Assembly (NCBI GenBank): GCA_034411995.1
Contig: DAOUME010000026.1
Span: forward strand, 620,001 to 684,000
DNA length: 64,000 bases
Reading direction: 5' to 3'
From: JAUVXJ01 sp034411995
Lineage (GTDB): Bacteria; Chloroflexota; Anaerolineae; UBA7937; B3-Chlor
The translations under genes and the position numbers were made by a program. Below are positions 1-8,302 of the stretch, piece by piece; positions within the stretch are counted from its first letter, which is position 1; the number at the start of each line of letters is the position of its first letter. The notes under the pieces are model-generated. The model was given only the letters and a program-made list of their open reading frames with translations. It searched no databases and had not been told where the DNA came from.

Positions 1-56
1 CGCTGTACATCCAAACGGAGCTAGGCGTGGGCTATCGTTTCGAGAAGGCCGTCTAG
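1..56 (+). CDS. C-terminal end of an OmpR-type response regulator (partial)
   Basis: The frame starting at base 3 encodes 17 codons and then TAG at 54-56. Its residues include GVGYRFE, the beta-hairpin that closes OmpR/PhoB winged-helix DNA-binding domains, which usually reads RGxGYRFE. Only this hairpin is visible; the receiver domain and most of the winged helix lie outside the window. The gene points toward the minus-strand catabolic island and so converges with it. It could also be another protein with a Trans_reg_C domain, since the same motif ends such proteins. Confidence 0.72.
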   Translation, partial: LYIQTELGVGYRFEKAV

Positions 57-112
57 ACTCTACCTCCAAGGGCGCTGAGGCGATTAGCGTCCCCTGCACC
101 ATACTGGGCGCC

Positions 113-131
113 AGGCCACCGGTTCTGGCCT
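113..131. other. Stem-loop between convergent genes
   Basis: A perfect inverted repeat AGGCCA / TGGCCT (113-118 and 126-131) encloses a 7-nt loop in the gap between the response regulator end (56) and the mutase B12 subunit stop (194). It could end transcription from both sides, but neither strand has a U-run after it, so a terminator role is unproven. Nothing else is evident in 57-193. Confidence 0.3.
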
Positions 132-193
132 CCAGGGGGCAACCGCAGTGAGAGAGCTCGCGCCAGATCAGCAGCCGGGGCTCTCTGAGCGCA

Positions 194-592
194 TCAAGCG
201 GAGACTCTGGCTTCCACGAAACTGACGATGTCTTCGAAGCGCGAACCGGTCCGGAAAACCCGAGCCACTCCCAGGGCCTCGAGCTTGCTCACGTCCCTGC
301 TGGGCACATTCCCCCCCACGATGACCAGCAGGTCTTCCAGGCCCTTCTCCCTCAGCAACGTCATCAGCTTCTCGGTAAGAGGCAGATGCGCTCCCGAGAG
401 CACGGAGAGTCCGATGACGTCCACGTCCTCCTGAAGGGCTGCCTCCACTATCGCTTCCACTGTCTGGTGGAGGCCGGTGTATATGACCTCCATCCCGGCA
501 TCCCTCAGGGCATGGGCGACCACCTTGGCTCCACGATCGTGGCCGTCAAGGCCAGGTTTGGCGATCAACACCCTAATCGGCTTCTTGGCCAT
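194..592 (-). CDS. B12-binding (small) subunit of a methylmalonyl-CoA mutase-type enzyme
   Basis: A 132-residue stand-alone cobalamin-binding domain. It carries the base-off/His-on signature DGHDRG (DxHxxG, with His as the lower cobalt ligand), a SVLSGAH segment and GGNVP near the end, as in the C-terminal domain of acyl-CoA mutases. It should pair with the large subunit at 20348-21949 to make the active two-subunit enzyme. I chose the ATG at 592 because GAGGGGGAG lies just before it; a longer frame starts at 622 but would overlap the epimerase-like gene by 50 nt. It is the last gene of the island, about 20 kb from its partner. Confidence 0.9.
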   Translation of the reverse strand: MAKKPIRVLIAKPGLDGHDRGAKVVAHALRDAGMEVIYTGLHQTVEAIVEAALQEDVDVIGLSVLSGAHLPLTEKLMTLLREKGLEDLLVIVGGNVPSRDVSKLEALGVARVFRTGSRFEDIVSFVEARVSA

Positions 593-1016
593 TCTCCCCC
601 TCGTTGTAGTCGAATTCGCCATCCAGCACCTCCGTCAGCACTCCCGAGAGTTCCCTGGGGGGATGGATGAACGCGTATCGGTTGCCCTTCAGCCGCCGAG
701 GCCGTCGGTCGATGGTCCGAACTCCCTTCGCCTCCAGTTCGCTCAGTGCCGCCTCCACGTCGTCCACCCTGTATGAGATGAGATAGAAGCCCTCGCCGCG
801 CCTCTGGAGGAACCTGGCTACCTCGCTGTCAGCGCTTGTGGGCGCTATCAACTCCAGAGCCACTCCGCCCACGTAATAGCGGGCCACACTGATCTGTTCA
901 CTCTGCGACACGTAGAGGCCATCCAACTCCAGGCCCAACTCGTGCTCGTACTTCTTGCGGGCTACATCAAGGTCCCGTACGGCGAAACACAGGTGGTCGA
1001 TGGCCTTGAGTTTCAT
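573..1016 (-). CDS. VOC-family methylmalonyl-CoA epimerase-like protein, metal site altered
   Basis: 147 residues with the vicinal oxygen chelate fold pattern of methylmalonyl-CoA epimerases. His8 (IDHLCFAV), Glu55 (VALELI) and Glu129 (VLTEVL) match three metal-ligand positions. The usual GMHHI strand, which supplies another His ligand, reads GFYLI (76-80) and has no His. This is what I see; the family pattern is recalled. The gene overlaps the upstream molybdenum subunit by ATGA and the downstream B12 subunit by 20 nt, so it is translationally coupled to the mutase. It may epimerise or isomerise another acyl-CoA, or bind metal differently. Confidence 0.8.
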   Translation of the reverse strand: MKLKAIDHLCFAVRDLDVARKKYEHELGLELDGLYVSQSEQISVARYYVGGVALELIAPTSADSEVARFLQRRGEGFYLISYRVDDVEAALSELEAKGVRTIDRRPRRLKGNRYAFIHPPRELSGVLTEVLDGEFDYNEGENGQEAD

Positions 1017-3292
1017 GATCCTTTGTCCTTCTCCTCCAGAGCCTTGAGCACCTTGTCTGGAGTGATGGGGAACTCCTTGATCCAGACTCCGACTGCATCG
1101 TACACCGCGTTTCCAATGGCCTGGAACATGTTCATGGAACCCCAGAGACCGGCCTCCTTGGCGCCGTACGGTCCCTCAGGATCCACGGTCTCCACGATGA
1201 TGGGCGTGATCTGCGGCATGTCCACGGAGAGCGGCACCTTGTACTCCAGCATGTTGGCGTTCAGCATCTGCCCACCGTCCCAGGTGTGCTCCTCGAGCAG
1301 GGTGGCGCCCACGCCACCTGAGGCCACGGACCCCTCCAACTGGCCCTCGACCGCCCTGGGATTGATGGCCAAGCCGCAGTCGTGCGCTCCCGTGACGTTG
1401 ACCACTCTGACTTGCCCGGTCTCCGTATCCACCTCCACCTCAGCCACGACGGCCCCGAAGCTGAAGGTCCCGGCGTGCTGTCCACGGGGGTTGCTCACCC
1501 ACTCCCGTCTCAGATCGACCTTGGGCATGTAGGAGCCCCGGCCCACCACGGCAGTATTGTCGAGCAGGCCCTTGCGTATGACCTTACCCAACCAGACGTT
1601 CCACTCCGGCCTATGGGTCACGAAGACCTGCCCGTCCTTGATGTCCAGCTCCTGTGGGGTGGCATCCAGCATCTCTGAGGCGATGCTCAGGATCTGCTCC
1701 CTGGCATCCATCGCCGCGGCCCGCGCGGCATTCCCAGAGACGAAGGTTGCGGCCTGGGAATAGGCACCCTGATCCAGCGGCGTGACCTCCGAGTCGGCGG
1801 AGACCAGATTGATATCCTCCATCCTCAGCCCCAGCACGTCCGCCGCGATCTGGACAACCATACTCTCGTTGCCTTGACCGTTGTCCACCACACCCGAGAT
1901 GAGCGTGGCCCCTCCGTCCTCGTTGAACTTGAGCATGGCCGCGGAACCACCGCGTATCCCCATGGGGAAGCCCACCATCATGCCGTTGGCGCCCATGCCG
2001 ATGCCCTTACCGTATGGCAGCTGGCCTCGCTTCCCTCTCCATCCCGACTTCTCAGCAGCTTTCTCGATGGCCTCGCTGAGACCGCAACTGATGACCTTGG
2101 AACCGGTGGCCTGTGTATCGCCGGTCTTCAGTGCGTTCCGGAGACGTATCTCCACCGGATCGAGGCCCAGCTCCTCGGCGATCATGTCCAATTGCATACC
2201 CAGCCCACCCAGGAACGAACGCCCGTGGCAACGGTACATCCCCCGAACCAGCTTGTTGGTGAACACCCGGTAGCCATGGAAACGCACGTTGGGGAGGCGA
2301 TACGTCTCCTCCCACACGAGGAAGGGCACGGACACGGCGATGGGTCCCGTGCTGCTATAGGCGCCACCATCCAAGATGACCTTGATGTCATTGGCCAGAA
2401 AGCGCCCATCCTGCGTCACGCCAGTCTTCAGATCGACCACCATGCTGTGGGCCTGTCTCACGCTACCGAAGCTCTCTTCTCTCGTATAGACCATCTTGAC
2501 CGGTCTACCTGCCTTCATGGATAGCAGGGCAGCGATGAACTCGCCGGGGAAGATATCAGACCGGCCGCCAAAGGCACCGCCGGTATAGACCCTCCGCACC
2601 TTGACCCTGGACAAAGGAACCTTCAGGAGGTTGGAGAGGGCTTTGGCCTTGGTATGGGGAGACGCATTGGGGGTCCAGATCTCGAGGTTACCCCCGCCGT
2701 CATAGCTGGCCAGTACCGCATAGGGCTCGGTCTGACAGTAGGTATACTCTGTGTCGACGAAGCGATCCTCCCTTACGTAGTACGATTCCTGGAACGCACT
2801 GTCCACATCCCCCACCTCGATGGGCACGTGGATGTTGACGTTGTTCTCGGCCTGCTCATGGATCCGGGGAGCAGCTTCTTGCATCGCCTCCAGAGGATCG
2901 AAGACGGCGGGCAGAACCTCGTACTCCACCTCGATCAGCCCCAAAGCCTCCAGAGCGGTCTCCTCGTCCTCCGCCGCGACGGCCGCCACGTCCTCTCCGA
3001 TATATCGGACCTTGTCAGCCGGCAGTAACTCGTGATCGCGCGTGTAGCTGAACACGCCCCACTTCACACCCGCGGCGTCCTTCCCGGTGACCACCGCCCT
3101 GACACCCGGCAGTTGCTCCGCCTTGCTGGTGTCTACGTGCAGAATTCGGGCATGGGCATGTGGGCTCCTCAACACCTTCCCATGAAGCATCCGGGGAAGG
3201 GTCAAATCAGCAGTATACCGGGCCTCGCCGGTTGCCTTGGCCAGCGAATCGATTCTGACGACACTCTGCCCCACAAGTCTGTGCTCGGCCAT
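1013..3292 (-). CDS. Molybdopterin-binding large subunit, xanthine dehydrogenase / 4-hydroxybenzoyl-CoA reductase family
   Basis: 759 residues, about the length of HcrA-type large subunits. It has the family N-terminal half, the GGAFGG molybdenum-cofactor loop and a NGQGNES segment. The C-terminal loop that normally carries the catalytic Glu (KxxGEPPL in xanthine dehydrogenase) reads KEAGLWGS at 712-719, so the aligned position holds Leu, although a Glu sits three residues earlier. The ATG at 3292 follows GGGGAGGA; a longer frame to 3388 would run into the iron-sulfur gene. It is the last of a three-gene set ordered FAD, 2Fe-2S, Mo. By its FAD partner it is a 4-hydroxybenzoyl-CoA reductase relative; its substrate is unknown. 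Confidence 0.88.
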   Translation of the reverse strand: MAEHRLVGQSVVRIDSLAKATGEARYTADLTLPRMLHGKVLRSPHAHARILHVDTSKAEQLPGVRAVVTGKDAAGVKWGVFSYTRDHELLPADKVRYIGEDVAAVAAEDEETALEALGLIEVEYEVLPAVFDPLEAMQEAAPRIHEQAENNVNIHVPIEVGDVDSAFQESYYVREDRFVDTEYTYCQTEPYAVLASYDGGGNLEIWTPNASPHTKAKALSNLLKVPLSRVKVRRVYTGGAFGGRSDIFPGEFIAALLSMKAGRPVKMVYTREESFGSVRQAHSMVVDLKTGVTQDGRFLANDIKVILDGGAYSSTGPIAVSVPFLVWEETYRLPNVRFHGYRVFTNKLVRGMYRCHGRSFLGGLGMQLDMIAEELGLDPVEIRLRNALKTGDTQATGSKVISCGLSEAIEKAAEKSGWRGKRGQLPYGKGIGMGANGMMVGFPMGIRGGSAAMLKFNEDGGATLISGVVDNGQGNESMVVQIAADVLGLRMEDINLVSADSEVTPLDQGAYSQAATFVSGNAARAAAMDAREQILSIASEMLDATPQELDIKDGQVFVTHRPEWNVWLGKVIRKGLLDNTAVVGRGSYMPKVDLRREWVSNPRGQHAGTFSFGAVVAEVEVDTETGQVRVVNVTGAHDCGLAINPRAVEGQLEGSVASGGVGATLLEEHTWDGGQMLNANMLEYKVPLSVDMPQITPIIVETVDPEGPYGAKEAGLWGSMNMFQAIGNAVYDAVGVWIKEFPITPDKVLKALEEKDKGS

Positions 3293-3305
3293 ACTGTATC
3301 CTCCC

Positions 3306-3773
3306 CTACACGCTATCCGCCGCGGCCAGAATCGCTTCCACAATCTTCGCATAGCCGGTACAACGGCACACCAGCCCAGAGATGGCACGCCTGACCTCTT
3401 CCTCGCTCGGATGAGGGTTCTCCTCCAGAAAGGCTTTGCTGGTCAGGATCATGCCCGGGCTACAGAAACCGCATTGAATGGCCCCATGCTCAATGAAGGC
3501 CTTCTGCACCGGGTGTAGCTCGCCCCCCTCAGCCAGCCCCTCGATGGTCACAATGTCCTTGTCCTGAACCTCAACCGCCAGCGTCAGGCACGAACGCACC
3601 GGCTTACCGTCCAGCAGTACGGTACAGGTTCCGCAGGCCCCTTCACCACATCCCATCTTCGTCCCGGTGAGCTCCAATCTCTCGCGAAGCACCTCCACCA
3701 GGGTCTCGTTGGGCGAGACTACGACATCGTGTTCCTCACCATTGACCCTCAACCGGATAAGCCGCTTGTCCAT
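3306..3773 (-). CDS. 2Fe-2S subunit of molybdenum hydroxylase (HcrC/CoxS type)
   Basis: 155 residues. The plant-type ferredoxin domain has Cys42, Cys47, Cys50 and Cys62 (CGEGACGTC). The following four-helix domain has CGFC and CRC motifs for the second [2Fe-2S] cluster near the molybdenum site. It relays electrons between the FAD subunit and the molybdenum subunit. It starts 3 bp after the FAD subunit gene and ends 13 bp before the molybdenum subunit gene. All eight cluster cysteines are present and the length is normal, so this subunit looks fully functional. Confidence 0.93.
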   Translation of the reverse strand: MDKRLIRLRVNGEEHDVVVSPNETLVEVLRERLELTGTKMGCGEGACGTCTVLLDGKPVRSCLTLAVEVQDKDIVTIEGLAEGGELHPVQKAFIEHGAIQCGFCSPGMILTSKAFLEENPHPSEEEVRRAISGLVCRCTGYAKIVEAILAAADSV

Positions 3774-3776
3774 GGC

Positions 3777-4763
3777 TCACTCCTTCCCCCACGCATTGGC
3801 TATCGATCTCCGGGTGAGCACCCGAACCATCTTTCTCCTGTACGCCGCGTCGCTGCCCACGTTGTTCACGGGGCGAGCTGTCTCGTAGGCAGCCTCGGCC
3901 ACCTGTGCCATCAGCTCTTCAGTCACCTGCTGCCCCTCCAGCAGGCCGGCGGCCTTCTCCACCACGAGAGGCGCTGTGCCCACGGCCGTCAGCGCCACGC
4001 GCGCCCTCGTACAGCGTCCCGAACCGTTTCTGGCCAGTACTGTCGCCACGCCAGCGAGTGGGAAGTCCATGGCCCCTCGATAGCGCAGCTTCTGGTAGTC
4101 CGCTCCTGCTCGGGCCGCCCACGCAGGCACGCGAACCTCCGTCACGATCTCGTCCGGTTCCAGCGCCAGCGGCTGCTTTCCCTCCCCAGTGTACAGATCA
4201 CTGATGGGTATCTCCTTCGTGCTGCCTTTCCTCGCCACTTTGGCGGTGGCGCCAAGCGCCATGAGAGTAGGCGCCATGTCTCCCTGGTAGGTCGCCAGAC
4301 AGCGGTTGCCGCCTTTCACCACGTGGCATACGTCTCCGCCTGTCCTGTAGCACGACCCCCGAACCTTCCTCCAGAACGATGATTGATTGTAGTAATAGCA
4401 CCTGGTGTTCAGACACAGATTGCCGCTCAGAGTCCCCATCTCCTGGAGCGGTGGGGCAGCAACCATGCTGGCCGTCTGGCCCAGGACCGGGCACAGTTCC
4501 TTCACAACGGGGGACCGTACCAGAGCGGACAACCTGGTGAGGGCTCCAATACGCAGGCCCGCAGCATCCTTGGTGATGAAGTCCAAGCTCGCCACCGCCT
4601 TGAGGTCGACCAGGTAAGCTGGGGTAAGCAGACGTTGCTTCATAGAGACCAGCAAGTCAGTGCCACCCGCGATCACTTTGCCCTGTGCTCCGTGTTCGGC
4701 CAACAACTCCAACGCCTCATCCAGCGATCTGGGCTCCAGATGCTCAAAGCTCGGTAGCTGCAT
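3777..4763 (-). CDS. FAD-binding subunit with an extra [4Fe-4S] loop, HcrB-like
   Basis: 328 residues of the CoxM/HcrB FAD-binding fold: AGGTDLL near residue 32 and GTLSGNLC near 110. After the second motif there is an insertion with Cys122, Cys138, Cys146 and Cys155 (spacing 16, 8, 9). In 4-hydroxybenzoyl-CoA reductase the beta subunit has such an insertion, and its four Cys hold an extra [4Fe-4S] cluster that lets low-potential ferredoxin electrons enter; as I recall the numbering is the same. This suggests the complex works reductively, removing a group from an aromatic CoA ester. The second FAD subunit in the island (12300-13175) lacks the loop. The substrate is not shown by the sequence. 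Confidence 0.9.
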   Translation of the reverse strand: MQLPSFEHLEPRSLDEALELLAEHGAQGKVIAGGTDLLVSMKQRLLTPAYLVDLKAVASLDFITKDAAGLRIGALTRLSALVRSPVVKELCPVLGQTASMVAAPPLQEMGTLSGNLCLNTRCYYYNQSSFWRKVRGSCYRTGGDVCHVVKGGNRCLATYQGDMAPTLMALGATAKVARKGSTKEIPISDLYTGEGKQPLALEPDEIVTEVRVPAWAARAGADYQKLRYRGAMDFPLAGVATVLARNGSGRCTRARVALTAVGTAPLVVEKAAGLLEGQQVTEELMAQVAEAAYETARPVNNVGSDAAYRRKMVRVLTRRSIANAWGKE

Positions 4764-4778
4764 GGCGCTCTCCTCCTG

Positions 4779-5924
4779 CTACTCCCTGCCTATCTCGGCG
4801 GCTATAATGTTGAGAATCATGGTCTGCGTACCCGCTCCATACAGGAGCCACCTGGCATCGCGGAAGTACCTCTGAATGTTCATCTCCATCGAGGCCCCGT
4901 AGGCCCCGAAAATGCGAGTGGCATCGTCCACGATCCTCAGTACGGCCTCAGTGATGAAGTACTTGCAGGTTGCCGCTTCGACGTTCACCGGCAAACCCTG
5001 GTCCATCCGCCAGGCAGCGCAGTAGATCATCAGCCTGGCCGCGTCTATCTCCACCCTCATCTTGGCCAGTTTGTGTTGAATGGCTTGCCACTTGATGATG
5101 GGACGCCCGTAGGCCTCCCGCTGCTTGGCATACTCCACCGACTCCTCGTACGCCGCCCGCGCAATGCCCAGGCCCAGGGCTGCCGTATGCACCCGGATGT
5201 CGTTGAGAATACTCCGCAGCAGCGCGAACCCTTTGCCTTCCTCTCCACCGAACAGGTGATCGGCAGGGATGCGGACCTCGTTGAAGTACAGGTCGTAACA
5301 CCCGGAAGCGAAGGCGATCAACTTGTCTATCTTCTTGCCCACCTCCACTCCCGGCCTGTCTCTTTCCACCAAGAACATGTCGACTCCCCTGAACCCCGCC
5401 TCCGGGTCGGTCTTGGCCGCGACGGTGTAGAAGTCAACCACGTGAGCGCCGGTGATCCAGCTCTTCTGGCCATTGATGACGTACTCGTCGCCATCACGTA
5501 CGGCCGTGGTCTGCATGGCGCCCAGGTCCGTCCCACCGGCTGGTTCTGTCATGCACATCGTGCCGTATTTCTCTCCCTTGATGGCCGGAACCAGGAACTC
5601 CCGCCTCTGCTCGTCTGTGCCATACAGGTTGATGAACTCCGTGCCCATCAGACACTGCATCATCACTCTGGCCGCCACGCTCATGTAGCAGTGCGCCAGT
5701 TCCTCATTGAGGATGGCGAACGTCACGTTGTCGCCCCCCTGCCCACCCCACTCCTCGGCGTAGCGCAGCCCGTAGAAATCCTGCTCTGCGATGCGGTCGA
5801 GCAAATCCTGAGGGATGTCCTTGGCCTCCTCCATCTCTTTGATCCGGGGGCGTACGTACCTCTCGGCAAACTCCATCACACTCTGACGGAACAACCTTTG
5901 TTCTGGGGTGAAGTTGAAATCCAT
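4779..5924 (-). CDS. Acyl-CoA dehydrogenase, paralog 1
   Basis: 381 residues, full-length FAD acyl-CoA dehydrogenase. It has the mid-domain CMTEPAGGTD and KSWITGAHVVDFY segments and the C-terminal AYGASMEMNIQRYFRDAR region. Where medium- and short-chain enzymes have a Y-E-G-T loop with the catalytic Glu, this protein has LYGAGTQTM. The pattern is closer to isovaleryl-CoA dehydrogenases, whose base is elsewhere, but I find no clear Glu at that other position, only NDIRV. The start ATG at 5924 gives the usual DFNFTPEQ beginning. Adjacent paralog 2 is upstream; together they could take two desaturation steps or form a heteromer. Confidence 0.92.
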   Translation of the reverse strand: MDFNFTPEQRLFRQSVMEFAERYVRPRIKEMEEAKDIPQDLLDRIAEQDFYGLRYAEEWGGQGGDNVTFAILNEELAHCYMSVAARVMMQCLMGTEFINLYGTDEQRREFLVPAIKGEKYGTMCMTEPAGGTDLGAMQTTAVRDGDEYVINGQKSWITGAHVVDFYTVAAKTDPEAGFRGVDMFLVERDRPGVEVGKKIDKLIAFASGCYDLYFNEVRIPADHLFGGEEGKGFALLRSILNDIRVHTAALGLGIARAAYEESVEYAKQREAYGRPIIKWQAIQHKLAKMRVEIDAARLMIYCAAWRMDQGLPVNVEAATCKYFITEAVLRIVDDATRIFGAYGASMEMNIQRYFRDARWLLYGAGTQTMILNIIAAEIGRE

Positions 5925-5976
5925 CGTTCCTCAACTCCCTTCGACGTTGATACTGCACCTGGTTTCGCGTCCCATC

Positions 5977-7140
5977 TCACAACCCCATCTGCCGGGCAAT
6001 GATGCCCCGTAAGACTTCTGATGTCCCTCCCCCTAGCAACAGGAATCGCGCGTCGCGGAAGTAGCGCTGAGCCGGGTATTCCATCGCCAGGCCATAGCTG
6101 GCGAAGATTCGAGTTGCTCCATCGGCCACTTGGTTGGCCATTTCCGAGGCGAACAGCTTGGCCATAGAGGCCAACTTCATGTCCCGCTCCCCCCGGTCCA
6201 GCAGCGAAGCTGCCCGATACACCATCAACCGCGCCGCCTCTAGCTGAGTGGCCAGGTCCACCAGCCTGTGAGAGATGACCTGGAACTTGGCGATGGGGCG
6301 CCCGAACTGGATCCGCTCTTGAGAGTACCTGACGGCTGCCTCCAGGGCGGCTCTGCCCAGACCAAGGCTGAGGGACCCCATCATGACCCGAATCTCGGCC
6401 AGTATCGCCCGGAGGTTCTCAGAGCCCGTGCCTTCAACTCCGAAGAGCTGAACCCCCGGCACCCGGCACTCTTCCAGGATCAGCTCACCGACGCTCTGCC
6501 CCAGAACGGCCATCTTGGCGATGTCTTTGCCGATGGTCAAGCCTGGTGTGCCTCTTTCCACCACGAACATGTCGACGCCCTTGAAGCCAGCCTGCGGATC
6601 AGTCTTGGCCGCAACCGTGAAGAAATCGGCGACGGACGCGTTGGTGATCCACATCTTCCTGCCGTTAAGTACGTAGTCGCCGCCCTCGCGCCGGGCTGTC
6701 GTCTTGATCCCTCCCAGATCAGAGCCGGCGTCGGGTTCGGTCATAGCGATGACCCCTATCTTCTCACCCCGAATCGCCGGCACGAGCAGGCGCTGCTTCT
6801 GTCCCTCGGTGCCGAAGCGGTGGACGAAATCTGTACCCATGAGACACTGCATGGACACAGTGGCCGCCAGGCTCATGGAGCCCCGGGCCAGCTCCTCGCA
6901 GAGAAGGGCGAACATCACGTTGTCGCCCCCTGAGCCGCCGTACTCCTCGGGGTAGCGTATGCCCAGATAGCCGAGGTCCGCCGCCTTCTGGAACAGCGTC
7001 GCTGGAAACTCTCCCTCCTCGTCGATGCGGGCAGCAGCCGGCACGACCTCTTGGTCCACGAACTCAGCTATGCTTCGCCTCAGGAGCTCCTGTTGTTCGC
7101 TGAAAGAGAAATCCACGGCTTCCGATTCCAGGTCGTGCAC
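5977..7140 (-). CDS. Acyl-CoA dehydrogenase, paralog 2
   Basis: 387 residues, same family as its downstream neighbour. MTEPDAGSDLGG and KMWITNASVADFF mark the FAD/substrate region and YGLAMEYPAQRYFRDAR the C-terminal domain. The Y-E-G-T catalytic loop reads LLGGGTSEV, so the usual Glu is Gly; an acidic residue occurs in LAEIRV. The start is uncertain: a GTG at 7140, or a second GTG eight codons later just before DFSFSEQ, the usual beginning of the fold. It lies 15 bp after the aminotransferase gene. A heteromeric dehydrogenase with paralog 1 is possible. Confidence 0.9.
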   Translation of the reverse strand: MHDLESEAVDFSFSEQQELLRRSIAEFVDQEVVPAAARIDEEGEFPATLFQKAADLGYLGIRYPEEYGGSGGDNVMFALLCEELARGSMSLAATVSMQCLMGTDFVHRFGTEGQKQRLLVPAIRGEKIGVIAMTEPDAGSDLGGIKTTARREGGDYVLNGRKMWITNASVADFFTVAAKTDPQAGFKGVDMFVVERGTPGLTIGKDIAKMAVLGQSVGELILEECRVPGVQLFGVEGTGSENLRAILAEIRVMMGSLSLGLGRAALEAAVRYSQERIQFGRPIAKFQVISHRLVDLATQLEAARLMVYRAASLLDRGERDMKLASMAKLFASEMANQVADGATRIFASYGLAMEYPAQRYFRDARFLLLGGGTSEVLRGIIARQMGL

Positions 7141-7155
7141 GCTGACCGCGCCCGA

Positions 7156-8271
7156 TCATCTCTCGGGCACTTCGCACACCGCCTGCTGGAGCGCCTCCAC
7201 AAGTCGTTCGTTCTCCTCCCTGGTGCCTATGCTGACCCGAAGGGCATCAGGGACACCGAACCCGCCGCCCGGAGTCACGACCAGGCCGCGACGAGCCAGC
7301 GCCTCCCACAGCGCCTCCACGTCGCGTCTCAGTTCCACGAGCAGCACGAAGTTGCACTGTGAAGGGATGTAGCGAAGGCCCAGCCGGTCGAAGTGCTCGT
7401 ACAGAAACTGCTTCTCTCTGGCGTTGTGCTCTCTACTCCTGCGGACGTGCTCCGCATCGTCAAGGCTGGCCGCCGCTCCCATGAGGTTCAGCGCGCCCAC
7501 ATGGAAGGCGGAAAGAGCCCGCCGCAAGTACTCCACCAGCTCCTTCTTCCCCACGCCGTATCCCACACGCAGCCCGCCCAGACCGTATATCTTGGAGAAG
7601 GTGCGAACGATGATCACATTCCGACCTTCCTGCACGTAACCCCTGACGTCGGCGTAATCTTCGTCATCCATATAGTCGCGATACGCCTCGTCGAAGACGA
7701 CGACCACGCGCTCAGGCACCTGCCCCATGAACGCGTCGATCTGCTGCCCGGTGAGCACCGTCCCCGTAGGGTTGTTGGGGTTGCAAACGAAGACCAGTCG
7801 CGTTCGTTCCCCGACCTCCTCGGACATGGCAGGAAGATCGTACTCGTAGTCTCTGGCAGGCACCAGCACTGCCTGACCGCCGAACATCCCCGTAAAGAGC
7901 TGGTAGAGGGGGAAGGTGGCAGTGCACACCACGCTCTCGCCACCTCCAAACAAGAACGCCTGACACACCAGGCGCAGTACATCAGACGAACCATTGGCCA
8001 CGATGACGTTGTCTTCGTCGAACCCAGACCCCATGCGGACCGCAATTCTCGCGCGCAGTTCTGTCTCGCACGTACCGGGATATCGATGGGCAGAAGGCAG
8101 CGCCGCCCTCATCGCTTCGACCGCCAGGGGCGACGGCCCCAGGGGGTTTTCATTCCCCGCCAGGCCGATCATGGTGTCCAGGCCGTATTCCTGTCGCAGC
8201 TCCTCTATCGGCCTGCCCGCCTTGCGCAGGGGAAGGCTCAGCAGGTTCGGGTCGAGCATCAACCCCTGCAT
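7156..8271 (-). CDS. PLP-dependent aminotransferase, histidinol-phosphate aminotransferase-like
   Basis: 371 residues of fold-type I class II aminotransferase. Visible are GNENPLGPSP near the N-terminus, NPNNPTGT, DEAYRDY, and the PLP lysine in TFSKIYGLGGLRVGYG. The ATG at 8271 follows AGGAAAG; the open frame extends to 8388 but there overlaps the CoA-transferase. Length and motifs suit HisC and also aromatic aminotransferases. No other histidine biosynthesis gene is near, and the iorAB genes sit in the same operon, so I infer it feeds a 2-oxo acid (perhaps arylpyruvate) to the ferredoxin oxidoreductase. HisC activity itself is not excluded. Confidence 0.87.
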   Translation of the reverse strand: MQGLMLDPNLLSLPLRKAGRPIEELRQEYGLDTMIGLAGNENPLGPSPLAVEAMRAALPSAHRYPGTCETELRARIAVRMGSGFDEDNVIVANGSSDVLRLVCQAFLFGGGESVVCTATFPLYQLFTGMFGGQAVLVPARDYEYDLPAMSEEVGERTRLVFVCNPNNPTGTVLTGQQIDAFMGQVPERVVVVFDEAYRDYMDDEDYADVRGYVQEGRNVIIVRTFSKIYGLGGLRVGYGVGKKELVEYLRRALSAFHVGALNLMGAAASLDDAEHVRRSREHNAREKQFLYEHFDRLGLRYIPSQCNFVLLVELRRDVEALWEALARRGLVVTPGGGFGVPDALRVSIGTREENERLVEALQQAVCEVPER

Positions 8272-8302
8272 CGTCGTGGCACTTTCCTGCCACGTGCGGC
8301 CC

